A program made the translations under genes and the position numbers. Under the pieces are notes generated by a model, which did no database searches, was not told the DNA's origin, and saw only the letters and a list, made by a program, of their open reading frames with translations. Below are positions 34,300-47,013 of a stretch of DNA of 64,000 bases, piece by piece. Each line of letters opens with the position of its first letter. Position 1 is the first letter of the stretch. This DNA is from Carnegiea gigantea (taxonomy: Eukaryota; Streptophyta; Magnoliopsida; Caryophyllales; Cactaceae), in assembly GCA_029747015.1 (NCBI GenBank), contig JAKOGI010002735.1:1-64000 (forward strand), in the 5' to 3' direction.

Positions 34300-35479
34300 G
34301 AATGGTCTGACACATAAAAGGCCAATCGCAGTAGAGTTTACTGCCCCAGAAGTAGCAGTGCCAGATGGGTCAGCTCCAAGGCTTGGAGGAAGGTGAGCTC
34401 CTAATAACACCACCTCTCGAGGCCACTTCATCATCAGAAGCCTCATCAGGAGAGACCTCCCCCTTAAACTCACCATCAACGTGATCATCATATATGAGGT
34501 TGGAAGGGCTAGTGATGGTGATTTTATCTTGGGCGGGGAGAGGGGAGAGGGGTTGACCATGATGGTTGAGCTAAAGTTTGCCACTATTGATATCTTGGAA
34601 TAGCCTCATGTTGATGCAAGTGATGACACCAATTCACCATGGAGTACATAATATCGGCGATTTATCAAGTTGCTAACCAAAGCCTAAAGCTCGAGCAATG
34701 ATGGTGATAATACCCCTTGTAATGATAATAGGTTTAGGGGATTGCACTTGTTCCTCGAGGTGGGTAGCAATAAAAGCCCTGGTGTTCATAGCTTTGATAT
34801 GGGATGCAATCCAAAGGATGAATAACTCCCCCTTACACACCCCATTTTAACTATCCACATGGGCAAACATATGGTTAGTCATGAGGCACTGAAGGTAGCA
34901 AAGCATTGGATAGTAAATCCATGTGGCTTTAGTAGACCTAGCCTCATACCATCACCGTGAACAAGTATTGGTAAACCAAAAACCACCCTGATTGTAATCG
35001 TCATAGGCAAGGCCTAACACACCATGGCTAGGCAATTCAAAAAGCTGATTGAAGTTAGCTAAGTTCAACTCAAAGGTTTGATGGAATAATCAAAACCTAA
35101 GGTACCCAGCGTCACCCTGAATCACCCTTTCCAAACACACTCCAAGTGAGCTCATAAACTCATAAAAAAGCCATTTATACACGAGCTCCTACAAAGTCAC
35201 AAAGTGCAGCCACCCTAATCTACCAAGCAATATTTGTAAATCATTCCATAAATGCAAGGTGTAAAGCATTTGTTCATCAATGTAGTTAGGGGCAAAAATT
35301 TTATAGATAGGGGTAGAAATTGTTTGAGTGAAAATTGCATCATATCGTTTAGCATGTTCATCACCAACAAATACAAGTCAGTATTTGTTAATTACATGAG
35401 GAGGTAAAGGATTACCTCGGGGAACTTTGGCCCTAATAGTAGAAGTGATAGTGGACTTTAATTGCTTCTTGGGAGCCAT
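34300..35479 (-). pseudogene. ORF3 (PF20167-like) of Athila element F, decayed
   Basis: Begins ATG at 35479 (MAPKKQLKSTITSTIRAKVP) and continues with stops and frame changes through stretches such as DEHAKRYDAIFTQTISTPIY, TLHLWNDLQILLGRLGWLHF and ARAFIATHLEEQ-like sequence. These correspond to ORF3 of elements D and E. The frame at 34584-34297 is a shifted end portion. The product class, called env-like or putative plant transposon protein, has no proven function. It follows pol after a GC-motif-containing spacer (35500-36280). Confidence 0.55.
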
Positions 35480-36289
35480 GGCAGTCAAACTTAAACTTCT
35501 ACCCGCAACCAAACCCAAACACTTGTGAATTGACAAACTGAGCACCAAAAGCTTCGAATGAGACCCAAGAGACCACCAAGTCTAACCGAGAGAGTTGCAA
35601 TAGTGGGGATGGATTAAGGCAAGCCAAGACCTAGGGTTTCATGCCGGATGAACTAGAGAAGGAAAGTGTGGTGGGACGGTGAATTTGGGTGAAAGGAATG
35701 GATGTAGAGGAATGGGACAAAGGTCGCTGCCAAGGTAGGGCTGGATTATGGTGGAAATGGCCCGAAATTAGGGGGCGTTTTTGAGGGAGGAAGTTAGGGT
35801 GTTTTAGGCTAAAGGAGGAGAGAAAGACAAGGCGGTGTTGATGTTAGAGGTTACCAACGATGGTGGCAGCACAAGAGGTTGACGGCGAGTGGCAGTGTTC
35901 GGGGTTAGAGAGGGAGAGAGTGAGGGTGGCTATCACAAGAACAGAGAGAGTGACGTGAAGAAGAGAATGAGGGGTCTTTCCAGATCTAGGGAAAAGAAGG
36001 AATTTTGGGGGTGCATGATCATGTAGTCGATGCATGGTTGACCATGCATGCCTTTTTTTATATTTTCTCAAAAAATGTGTGGTCGTGCCTATGTACATGA
36101 CCAAATGTATGTATCTTTGGATTTCAGATCTCGCAATAGGATTTTAACAGTGCACAGTTTTACACTTCTGATGCACAATCGTGCGATGCCCTTTTTATCT
36201 CTCTTTTATATTCAATCTCAGAGCAGTAAAACTTGGGTTGCCTTCCAAGATGTATTTGTTTTGGGTCCCTAGCTTAACTTTTTATTAGC

Positions 36290-39048
36290 TACCAAGTAGA
36301 AGATGCATTTAGAAGGTCAAAAGAAACCTTCCCTTCAATAGGTTCATCGATAATGTAGTGCTTCAACCTTGATCCATTCATGTTGAAGGATCATATGGCT
36401 TCTGTTCCACTCTCAATAGCTCTATAGGTTGGACCTTTAACACCTTAAAAGGACCCAACCACCTAGAGCGAAGCTTTCTAGGAAAAAGTTTCAATCTTGA
36501 ATTGAATAGAAATACTAGGCCACCTTCTTGAAACTCCCTCTTATCAATGAACTTGTCGTGCTACCTTTTAACCATCTCGTTGTAGATCTTAGAACTTTCA
36601 CAGGAATCCAAACGGATTTCTCAAGTTCATTTAATTACACTAGTTGTGTTTCTCCCGTGGACCTCAAATTGAAGTTAAGGTGCTTAATGACCTAGTAGGC
36701 TTTGCGTTCTGGCTTCACAGGAACGTGACATGGTGTACCATAGATCGGTCTGAATGGTATGATGCCAATACGAGTCTTGAAGGCCGTATAGTAGGCCCAA
36801 AGGGCGTCACCCAACTTGTCCGCCCAATTCTTTCTCGATCTTACAACTATTTTCTCCATGGTAGACTTGATTTTGTGGTTAGAGATCTTAACTTGGCCAG
36901 TAGTTTGAGGATGATAACCAAGCCCAAACTTATCGTGTACTCCATATTTCTTCAGTCAAGCTTTGAGTTTCTAATCAATGAAGCGTGTTCCTTGATCCTT
37001 GATTAGCATCCTAGGGACTTCAAAGCGGAGGAAAATTATCTTCTTGAAGAGCTTAGCCACTACCCTTTAGTCATTGGTAGTGGTATTAACAACCTCCACC
37101 CAGTTGGAGACACAGCCCACAGTGGCCAGTATATATTTGTTGCCTCTTGAAGATGGGAAAGGTCTCACAAAGTTAATGCCCCAAACATTAAAGATTTTAA
37201 CCTTAAGGATGAAATTGAGGGGCATCTCATTCTTTCTAGACATATTTCCTATCCTGTAGCATCTATCACAAGAGCGGATATAGCTATGCATGTCCTTGAA
37301 CAATAAGGGCCAAAAGAAGCCCGCTTAGAGTACCTTAGTAGTAGTCTTAGAGGTACTAGCATGTCCTCCACATAAGCAATCGTGACAATGAGATATCACG
37401 CTCTAAATCTCCTTCTCAAGGAAACAACGCCTGCAGATGCGGTCCTCGCACAATATGTAGAGAAATGGTTCTTTCCAAAAATATTATTTGATGTTGTGGA
37501 AGAACTTCTTCTGATAGTTGGGCAGGGAGTTCACAATATCCATGAACTATGGAGCTTGACCTGAATAAACAGAAAATAAATGCTCGTTAGGGAAGGCATC
37601 ATTGAGGGGGACATCTAGGCTCTCAATAATGAGCCAAGAGAGGTGATCAGCAACAACGTTCTTGGCCGCTGCCTTGTCTTTGATCTCCAAGTCAAACTCC
37701 TACAAAAGTAGGATCCATCAGATAAGACGAGGCTTGGCATTCTTCTTCCTAAAGAGGTGCTTGAGGACAGCACAGTCGGTGTACACAATGACCTTTGAGC
37801 ATAGGAGATAAGGTTTAAATTTTTCCATTACGTATAGACCGCAAACAAATCCTTTTTAGTGGCATAATTCTGTTAAGCCTCATCCAGTGTTCTATAGGCA
37901 TAATAGATCATGATCCTTTACCCAAGTAGAGGGAGGTAATTATTCAATAACCTATATCTTTGCTCTGTTCACTTCGATGTCCCTTTTAGAGATAACATGT
38001 CCTAAGACAACCCCCTCCAATGTGATGAAGTGGCATTTTTCCCAGTTTAAAACAAAGTTGACTTCCACACATTTGTGGAGTACCTTAGCCAGATTATCTA
38101 AACATCAATTAAATGTATCTCTATAGGCTGAGAAGTCATCCATAAACACTTCCATGATGCTCTCAATATAGCCAGAAAATATAACAGTTAGGCACTGTGT
38201 GGAGGCATTATAAAACCCGAAGGGCATCCTTCGATAGGTAAAGGTGCTATAAGGTCAAGTAAAAGTGGTCTTCTTTTAATCACATAGATGGATAGCAATC
38301 TGAAAGAATCCAGAGTAGCCATCCAAGTAACAAAAGTAAGAATGTCTTGCCAACCTTTCTAGCATTTGATTAATGGAGGGAAGGGGAAAGTGATCTTTCT
38401 AGGTGGCTTTGTTTAGTTTGCGATAATCAATGCACGTAAGCCACCTGATATTGGTCATGGTCAATATGAGCTCATCGCATTCATTTTTAATACAATTATA
38501 CCTACTTTCTTAGGAACTACTTGAGCTAGACTCACCTAGTCAATATATGAGATGGGGTAAATTATTCCAGCTTCAAGTAGTTTTAGAACCTCCTTCTTCA
38601 CAACCTCCTACATATCAGGATTTAGTTTCCTTTGGTGTTATCGAGAAGGCTTGTAACCATCATCAAGGTGAATTTAATGCATATAGAGTGAAGGATTGGC
38701 TCTTTTAATGTCATTAATGCTACACCTAATGGCACCTCTATGTTTTCTAAGAATTTTTAACAATTTTTCAAGCTGGGTACCATTAAGTGTAGCACTAATA
38801 ATGACAGGAAGTGTGGGATCAGGACTAAGGAACCCACACCTAGGGTGGGAAGGTAGAGGTTTTAATTCTACCTTAGGAGTGCTCTTCTCATTCTCCTTAG
38901 AGGCTTGAACCTCTACATTGAGAACTTCCTTGGTACATTGCCTATAGGTGCAGGCAGTAAATGCATTGAGGAGCCTGGCATACTCCTCTCTTTCTTCAGC
39001 TTGAGCATGGCCAATCAACATGATCTCAAGTAGATCATCTATAGAATG
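36290..39048 (-). pseudogene. Pol of element F: end of protease linker, RT, RNase H, integrase (decayed)
   Basis: The N-terminal part (39021-38674) is the protease-RT linker (VELKPLPSHPRCGFLSPDP; KILRKHRGAIRCSIND). RT shows the catalytic box FMDD at 38146-38135 in the context MEVFMDDFS, and KCHF upstream of it on the genome. RNase H (about 37950-37650) is badly eroded. Integrase zinc-binding and core pieces are at 37303-37067 (YIRSCDRCYRIGNMSRKNEM; VRPFPSSRGNKYILATVG), and the C-terminus ends near 36290 ([25 protein letters not shown]). The coding sequence upstream resumes at 62854, because element D interrupts the gene at 39049-39053. Many stops; inactive. Confidence 0.75.
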
Positions 39049-39053
39049 GTAAG

Positions 39054-40275
39054 TGACATGTCCGCAAGCGCATAAGTGTCGTAGAATAGATTAAAAGATC
39101 ATACTCAGGGACTAAAGTAATCTATCGACTCAATGACCTAATATGAAATTGTAAAGTGATAAATCCTTTCAATGAGTCGATTTAAATAGATTAATCAACT
39201 ATTTGGAAATTAAATCAATGTAAAACATCTAGGAATATGATTCACCAAGTAAAGAGTTGGATCATAGAATTAAGCACGCTTTTTTCACAGATTCAACAAT
39301 TCAAGGGATTGCAATCGAATTAAATTTAATCTTTTCTTTCAAAATGAACTAAATTACCAAATGAATTCAACTAACACTCTCTGAAGTGTCATTGATTTAG
39401 TTTAGGTTGAAGATCTATGAATACTAAGTCTCCTCTTAATAAGCTATTCTCTCTCGAGTTTTGCTAAATCAAGTTCTATCAAGGTGATCGAGTAGTGAGT
39501 TTCATCGTTCAGTACTTCAACCAACTACCTAACATAAGCAAGCAAAAATGGCCAAACTATACTCACAACATTTCAATCTCAAGATAGACATGAATCATTC
39601 CAATCATGAAACAAGCATAAGATTGCAAAGATAAAGGATCCACCTATAATACTGTGGCTAACAAATCCCTAAATTACGTAAAACTACTCGCTCATATTTC
39701 TAATTCAACAAAAATAAGAGTTTAAGAACAAATTCAAAGGAAGGAAAACTTTACAATAATGGCAGTCTTTAATTGTACAATAATCTTCAAGCCTTTAAGA
39801 ACAAAGCTTCTTTCTTCAAATCTCAAAAACTAAACTAAGCTAAGCTAAACTCTAACTAAGAGATGTAAGATTAGGTTATGGTTGTTGAAAATTTCCTCTT
39901 CTAAGCCTTGGAACACACCCTTATAAGCATCAAACAAAGCTTGCTAAGCCGTGCAATGAAGGAAGATGAAGAGGCAAGCAGTTACAAGCTCACCACGGTC
40001 CGTGGCAGTCACCACTGTTGGATCGTGCTCTTGGCTCGGACCGAATTCTTCTGCTCTTCCCTTGTTCCACGGGCATGGTAATTCAGGAGCATCCGCGGGG
40101 GGTCAACTTACACTCAAATAAGAGTCAAATGGTCTAAAAACCTATAATAGTCATCAAGGAGTCATACACAAACATAAAACGAGAATAGGAGTATAAATTA
40201 TGGCATTAAGCTCATATATTCCCAAAAAAGTGCTACAAAACATCCTAGAATTGAATTATATAAAAGCACTTATCA
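39054..40275 (-). repeat. 3' LTR of element D
   Basis: Minus-strand start TGATAAGTGCTTTTATATAA (40275), end GCTTGCGGACATGTCA (39054). Just upstream on the minus strand, AAGCATAGGGAAGCT serves as polypurine tract. The GC motif CCACGGACCGTGGTG is at about 40000-39985. A TATA-like CTTATAAGG follows downstream. Confidence 0.85.
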
Positions 40276-42188
40276 AGCTTCCCTATGCTTGAATCATTGC
40301 TTGTCCCTAAAAAACACTAAGACTAAAAGTTATTCATAACCTCCTCAGGATAGACATTGGTAGTAACTCAATGGCAAAGCCAATCCATAGTGAGCCCAAA
40401 AAAATGCAAAAAATCATTTAACAAACAGACTAAGAAATGAAATTTTCGAAATCATTTATAGACCACAATGTTAAGCTTGAATCAACCTCAGAAATTATCA
40501 AATACAATCACATCAATATATGAAACAAATAGAGCTAGCAATGCCCATAGAACCTCACTATAGTCATGTAGCACTCATCACACATGTGTTTAAAAATGTA
40601 GGAAGGTTCCCTCAATTCTCATTCCATAGACTCACATCTACCATAAGCTGATAAGACTGTCTAATTTGCCATCACTAGTATGCAATACACATTAGACAAT
40701 CATAAGGACTTTATAAGGTTGTAACGGGCCTATGGGTAAAGGTAAGAAGGGAACGAATATTTCGGAAATGTAGAGCTAGTAGCCATAGACTATGAGAATA
40801 TTTTCAATGCGCATATGCAACACTCTCCTTAAACCATTACAACTCAATAACAACATACATCCCTTTTCACTACCAAATGAAGAGAGAAAGAGTTAAAAAT
40901 CAAACAAACTTTTTACAATCCAAACAAGGCTAACACTCTTCTTTCTTCTTTTTTTTCCTTCTATATTTTTTTTTAAAAGTTTTCGTTTCTTGTTCTTTTT
41001 TTTTTTCAAAAGAGTTGGCCAAGGAAATCCATATCAAATTTGAATTTCAACTCTTCTCTAATCTTCACATAATAAGACAAGGGATTTCTTATATATAACA
41101 TAAGAACACAAATCCCTTCACCAATCAACCCAATCCAGCAAACGATCTCAATATACCCTACTAACTCCCAATCAAACTCGATTTATAAGAATGAAACACT
41201 CCTCAAGTCTTGGCTTAAGGGTTAGATAAATGTTTGGCCAATGCTATGCTCGAAGGTTTAAATCGATAAAAATGGGTATAGACTCAAAGGGGCTAGAAAG
41301 GGATATATAATACATAACAAGGATGGCTATTTGGTCTTTTGGGTTAACAAGACAAAGAATACCTCAACCATGTTGCCTTAATGCATATGCGAAGTGTGAT
41401 CTTGAATGAGAGTCAAAGCAAGTTGTAGAGAAATGATGTCAAGAAAGAGTCGCTTATGAATTGACAAGAGACTAAATTGATAAATTAGTCGTAAAAAACT
41501 CAAAGCCTCATGGGACATCTACTAAGGTCATACCTAGCTCATTAGTAAACACATGCCAACATTCATGTAATGAGTCATGGGGTAATCAATTCGTACTCAA
41601 GATATGGTCAAAACATGAAGGGCATTTTCCCAAACTCATTCGCAAACAATTTTATGCACAATTGGGCAAATCAAATGATCAATCTAAGCCAAAGAATCTA
41701 CCTAGTCTACAAAGACCACCTTCGGAGGATTTTTCTCTTCTTTTTTTTTTTCATTTTTATTGTTTTCATTTTTACGATGTTTTTGTTTTTTTTTTTCCCT
41801 TTGGAAAATGGATGCACCTAATGAGAATACCAACAAATGCAAAAACTCTGAAAAGAAACTATAAAAACCTAAAATGCAGCCTAAGGTGAAAAGAAACCTA
41901 AATGTACTTCTAACATGCTTTTAAGCACATAAAATTATTTCCTATAATGCAACTCTAAATGCAAGCATGAACAATATATACAATGCATAGACAAGCACAC
42001 ACCAAACCAAGTCAAGCATAAGACGCCATCAATTGACTGACTAACTACCCCACACTTGAACAAAACTTTGTCTTCAATGTGAGCACATAGCAGAAAAAGG
42101 AGGGGAGTAGTAAGAAGCAATCAGAAGGGAAGTGGCGAAGTAGGATGGGCTGGTTGACCGTAAGAGATATGTTAATCTTGTCAGGCCT
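40276..42188 (-). other. 3' non-coding region of element D
   Basis: Lies between ORF3 and the polypurine tract of the 3' LTR of D. It is homologous to the equivalent region of E, with T-rich runs near 40965 and 41735-41800. I see no gene in it. Confidence 0.7.
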
Positions 42189-43451
42189 CTAAACAGGCCT
42201 TATAATACTGAAAGTATTAGGTCTGGGTAGCAAGCGTCCTACGGAGCTCATTGCACCGCTCTTGAACAAAGTCACAGACAACGGCATTTTTAGATGCAAC
42301 ATGGGCTGGAAATGATACTTGCTCCTCCTAAATGGACATAATGGTGGCTTAGAGGTCGGCATAATCAGCGGGGGTAGGTTAGGAGGAGGAACTAGGTCTA
42401 GCCTCAGAACTAAATGGGGTTGGAGGAGGTACAGGTTGAATAACGTCAGCATCACTAGACACCTAGCGAAGGTTAGCCCAATGAAGTAAGGTAGTCCGAT
42501 CAACATTAGGAAGCGGCACAAGCTGATCCCCAAGGTAAATCTAGCACAAATGTGCAGCCTCAACTTTACAAATGCTTATTAGGTCAAAAGCGGCTTGATC
42601 AAGTTGCTCGAACCCTGAAACTCGATCCTCAAGGTCAGGCTCAACACCCAACAAATCTAGCAATGGTGGTGATGATACCACCAATGACTATCCCACCCTT
42701 AGTGCTAATAGTAGCAGCATACAATTATCAGGCCAAGAACGCCCCAAGATCAGTTTGGATGTCACCAAGCATACATGATAGAAAATATAACTGAAACAAT
42801 CTGGGGACATTCAAACTATCATCCCGAGCAAAGAAACAATAAGCGGGAATACACTGGGCTGCCTGAATGCAAGGGTTTCTAATATGAGTGCACTTGGAAC
42901 AACTAGTACTATACCTAACAATCCCTAAAAGCTCATCCCAAAATGTATTAGGGTTGAATTTTCAAAGGACTTAACGGTTTGGTAAATCCATACTAGGCGG
43001 AAAACAAAATGTGCTATTGAAGGTACCTAAGTTCAACTCATAGAATTACCCTTGCAAATAAAGTGACATATACTCCGCTTGACATTGAGGCCCACGAATG
43101 ACCTCAACGAGGAAAGTGCTTAGAAATTCTAAGGTGGGGTCCTGATATGTGTGCTCTTTTATCTCAATAAAATGTCCCATGCTCCCCCCGCATAAACAAG
43201 CACTGTATATCATCTAACAATCATAAACGACCTAATAATTCTTCATCGTAACAATGAGTTGCCTCAACAATTCGTTTATTCAAGCAATTATATCTATCAA
43301 CATGTTTAGGGTTAGTCAAAGTAAGAGGATGAGGAATGTTGCCTTGGGCTAATGCAGTGGTGGAAGTTCGGGAGGTTTGTTGAGGTTGGGATGGTGCTTG
43401 ACTAGATGTTCTTGCCTCCTTGATGCTCCTTTGTCTACTGGTGGGTGCCAT
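42189..43451 (-). pseudogene. ORF3 (PF20167-like) of element D, decayed
   Basis: Begins MAPTSRQRSIKEARTSSQ with a Gln/Ser/Pro-rich N-terminus to 43221. It then continues through broken frames with readable blocks matching E's ORF3, for example GVEPDLEDRVSGFEQLDQAA and LVPLPNVDRTTLLHW, and ends near 42190 with YFQYYKACLEA-like sequence. Several stops and at least two frame changes. Same protein family as F and E ORF3. Confidence 0.65.
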
Positions 43452-44077
43452 GGTTGAACAATATAAGAAAATTGAAGCAAAAACCTAAAAAAATAACATG
43501 TGAGAAATAAAAATAAAGAATTTAAGTGAGAAATGAAGAAGAATGAGGGAAAAAAGAAGATAGCTATGGAGGATGGGTGAAGGTGAGATGAACTTGGAGA
43601 ACAAAATTGTAGAAAGAGATGAAATTTATGGGAGAAAGAGAAAGATTGAGTGAAAAGGAAAGATTTTGAGTCAAAATGGGAAGAAATGAGGGAGAAATTG
43701 AAGGTTTAACAATGGAGGCATTAGAGAGAGCAAGATGGAGGTAGAAAGACACCACGGCCTGTAGCAGCCCGCCACGGTCCATGCAAGACACCACGAGCCG
43801 ATCGTGGTGGCTGCTGGAAACCTGGTTTTTTTTTCTGGGTGGGTATGCCATGGGTTGTATTTGAGTAATACAGACCGTGGTGCCCATCACTTTTTTTCTT
43901 CTTTTTTCTTGTGTAGTCTTTTTCTCTCTCTTTCTTTTTTGTGTATTTTTTTGTTCTTCTTCTTTTTTATAGAAAACTATCTAAGAATGGAAATCAAAGC
44001 TATTAAAAAGGGGCTTGAGTTGCCTCTCAAGAAGCACTCTTTTAAGGTCAAGAGCTTGACCATGCTTCCATGTGCGG

Positions 44078-45333
44078 TGACCACTGCCGCAAGCGCATGG
44101 GTAGTTATAGTATAGATAAAAGATATCGTTCCTTAGGGACTAATGTAATCTATCAAGTCTAGCTATCAGAATATGCTAAATAAAATTCTAATTCAAATGG
44201 TTTCGATTTAACAACTTCTAACTTGCTAATTCTGAATCAATTAAGAAAAAATATGTCTAGGAATTCATGTTTACTTATGAAAAGTGATTGGATCAAAACG
44301 ACAAACGTATGCTTTTTCTCTAATCGGTTAATCTCGAGGAATTGCAATCTATCCAAAAATTTAGCATATTCTTTCGAAATCAACCAAATTTGCCTAAATT
44401 AAGCAAAGTCGTTCCTTCGAACTAATTTATCATGATCCAAGTTAATTATCTTCGATTACTTTCTAATCCTCCCAACATGCAAGTCTCTCTATAGATACGA
44501 AGTTATGTCAGGTTTTATCAAGCAATCCAACAATCAAATGTCACCTTTCAGTTTTTCACCTGGTTGTTTCAAGCGTGCAAGCAAATTTGGGCCAAAAATC
44601 TACTCTCAACATGAAAATCACTCGATAGAACGAAATCAAATCAATCATAAAAATAAGCACAATTCTTTAGATTAAAACATGATCTAACAACACTTTTATA
44701 AACTACTAAATCGCTAGACAAAAATTAAACTACTCACACATAATTAAGGATTAAACAACTAACCAATATTTTGTGAAATCTGAGCCGAGAGGCTTGACTG
44801 AGAATAGCCTTCAAGCAAGGGCTTCAAAACCACCTCAAGATCAAACGCTCACACTCAAGATTTCTCACTAATACCATAATCAAACTAAGAATCTGGCTAA
44901 AAATAACAAAAATTTAAGAAAGATAAACTATGCTATTCTTGCTTGCTATGCATATGCTCTCTCTGCTGCTGCCTGAACAAAGCCTTTTTATAAAAAACTA
45001 TGGTTGTTTTCAGCCACACAGCCGAAGGAAAAAGAAGAGGCAACAGTTTCTCTATTCACCACAGTTCGATCATGGTCTGGGTTGAAACCAGTTTTCTACT
45101 CTTTTTTTGCTCCACAGATGTAGCAACACATAGGTGTCCATGAGGGAAGTCAAAATGCATATATTAAGGGTCAAAAGTTGGGTAAAAAGGCCTCAAATCC
45201 TGCAAATCATATCAAACAACTAAACCCAAGCATAAATCGAGAATAGGAGTATAAATAATAACATTGAGCATATAAATCTCCTAGAAATGAAGCAAAACAG
45301 CCTTAAAATGATGGATAAATTAAGCACTTATCA
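44078..45333 (-). repeat. 3' LTR of element E
   Basis: Minus strand starts TGATAAGTGCTTAATTTATC (45333) after polypurine tract AAGCATGGAGGAGTT, and ends TGCGGCAGTGGTCA (44078). About a tenth of positions differ from the 5' LTR by eye. Confidence 0.9.
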
Positions 45334-47013
45334 AACTCCTCCATGCTTAAATTGTTACGTGTCCTCAAGTAATGCTAAGAAAAATAAAACTATACGCAAT
45401 CTCCTTAGGATAGACATAGGTAACTTTTAAATGACAAAGCTGATCCCAAGGTAGCCAAAAAGATATAAAAATCATTAACAAACAGATTAGGGAATGAAAT
45501 TTTCAAAAGCCTTTTGATAGACCACAATGTTAAACTTGAACTAATCTTCCCAAATTGTTAAATACAGTCGTTTTAACATATGAAACAATAAAGGCTAGCA
45601 AGGTCGGTAGGACCTCATTATAGTTATGTGGCTCTCATCACTCATGTGTTTGATAATAATGAAGGTTCTCTCAATTCTCATGCCTTTGACTCACATCTAC
45701 CATAAGCTTCAAAAGACTCTCAAATTCGCCATCACTATTATACGAACATACTAGACAATCATGAGGACTTCTATAGGGTTATGATGGGGCCATAGGTAAA
45801 GGTAAGAGGGGAACAAATGTTTTGGAAATGAGGAGCTAGAAGCTAGAGACTAAGAGCTAAACAATGCCAATGCATCATGCTACGTCCTTCTTAGACCATT
45901 ATAAATTATCAATAAAATACATCCCCAAATTGAAGAGAGAAAGAGTCGAAAATCACAAACAACTTACAATCCTAATAAGGCTACCACTTTCTTTCGTTTT
46001 TTTTTTTAATCAAAAAGGATAGCCAAGGGGAGATCCAAAATGAACTTTAAATTCCAACTCTTCTCCAAACTTTGTGCAAAGAAACAAGGGATTTTCTTTT
46101 TCATCAATCAAGATCACAAATCCCTTTACCAAACAGCCAAAATTTATGAAAAGATAACATTCCAACTTACTAGTGCCCTGTGATGTATAAGAATGAAACG
46201 CTCCTCTAGTGTTGGCTTAAGGGCAAGACAAGTATTTGGCTATGGGCTATAATAGGAGGTTCAAATTAAAAAAAATTGGATATAGGCTCAAAAGGGGCTA
46301 GTAAGGGATACAATACTCAACAAAGGTGGCTATTTGTCCAGTGGAGTTTGACAAATCAACAAAAAATGTCTCAATCATATTGCCTAAATGCATATGTGAA
46401 ATGTGATCTTGAATGAGAATCAAAACAAGTTCCAGAGAAACGATGTCAAGGAAGAGACAAACATGAAAGAAAATATGAGACTGAATTGATAAATAGTCTC
46501 CAAAAGCTCAAAATCTCACGAGACATCTACCACGATCATGACTAGCTCACTAGTAAACAAACGCCAAAATTCATGCAAAGACTCGTTGAGTAAATCAACT
46601 CGCATCCAACATGTGGTCAAAACATGGAGCTCATTTTGAAAACTCATTGATAAACATTTTATGCACAATTTGGGTGAATCAAAAGATCAAACTAAACCGT
46701 AGAAGTCTACCAAATCTATAAAGATCATCATCGAAGGATTTTTTTTTTTCTGTTTGTTTATTTATTTTGTGTTTTTTTATGCATGCTCCTAATAACAATG
46801 CAAACTAAAATGCAAAGGAAACTAATAAAAAGAAAAACTAAAATGCAACCTAGAATGAAAAGAAAACTAAATGCACTACTAAACAAAACTAAATCCTAAA
46901 TCAAAAACTCAAAAACTACTACTAACTACATACACAAAGCACAATCACACCAAAACAAAACATACATCAGATGCTAAACATAGCGAATAATTCCCCATGC
47001 TTGAATCACATAT
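45334..47013 (-). other. 3' non-coding region of element E
   Basis: Long stretch between ORF3 and the 3' LTR, with no coding frames. It is similar in layout and sequence to 40276-42060 of element D (shared T-rich runs and words such as CATAAGCTT and GACTCACATCTACC). Such a long 3' UTR is usual for Athila elements. Confidence 0.7.
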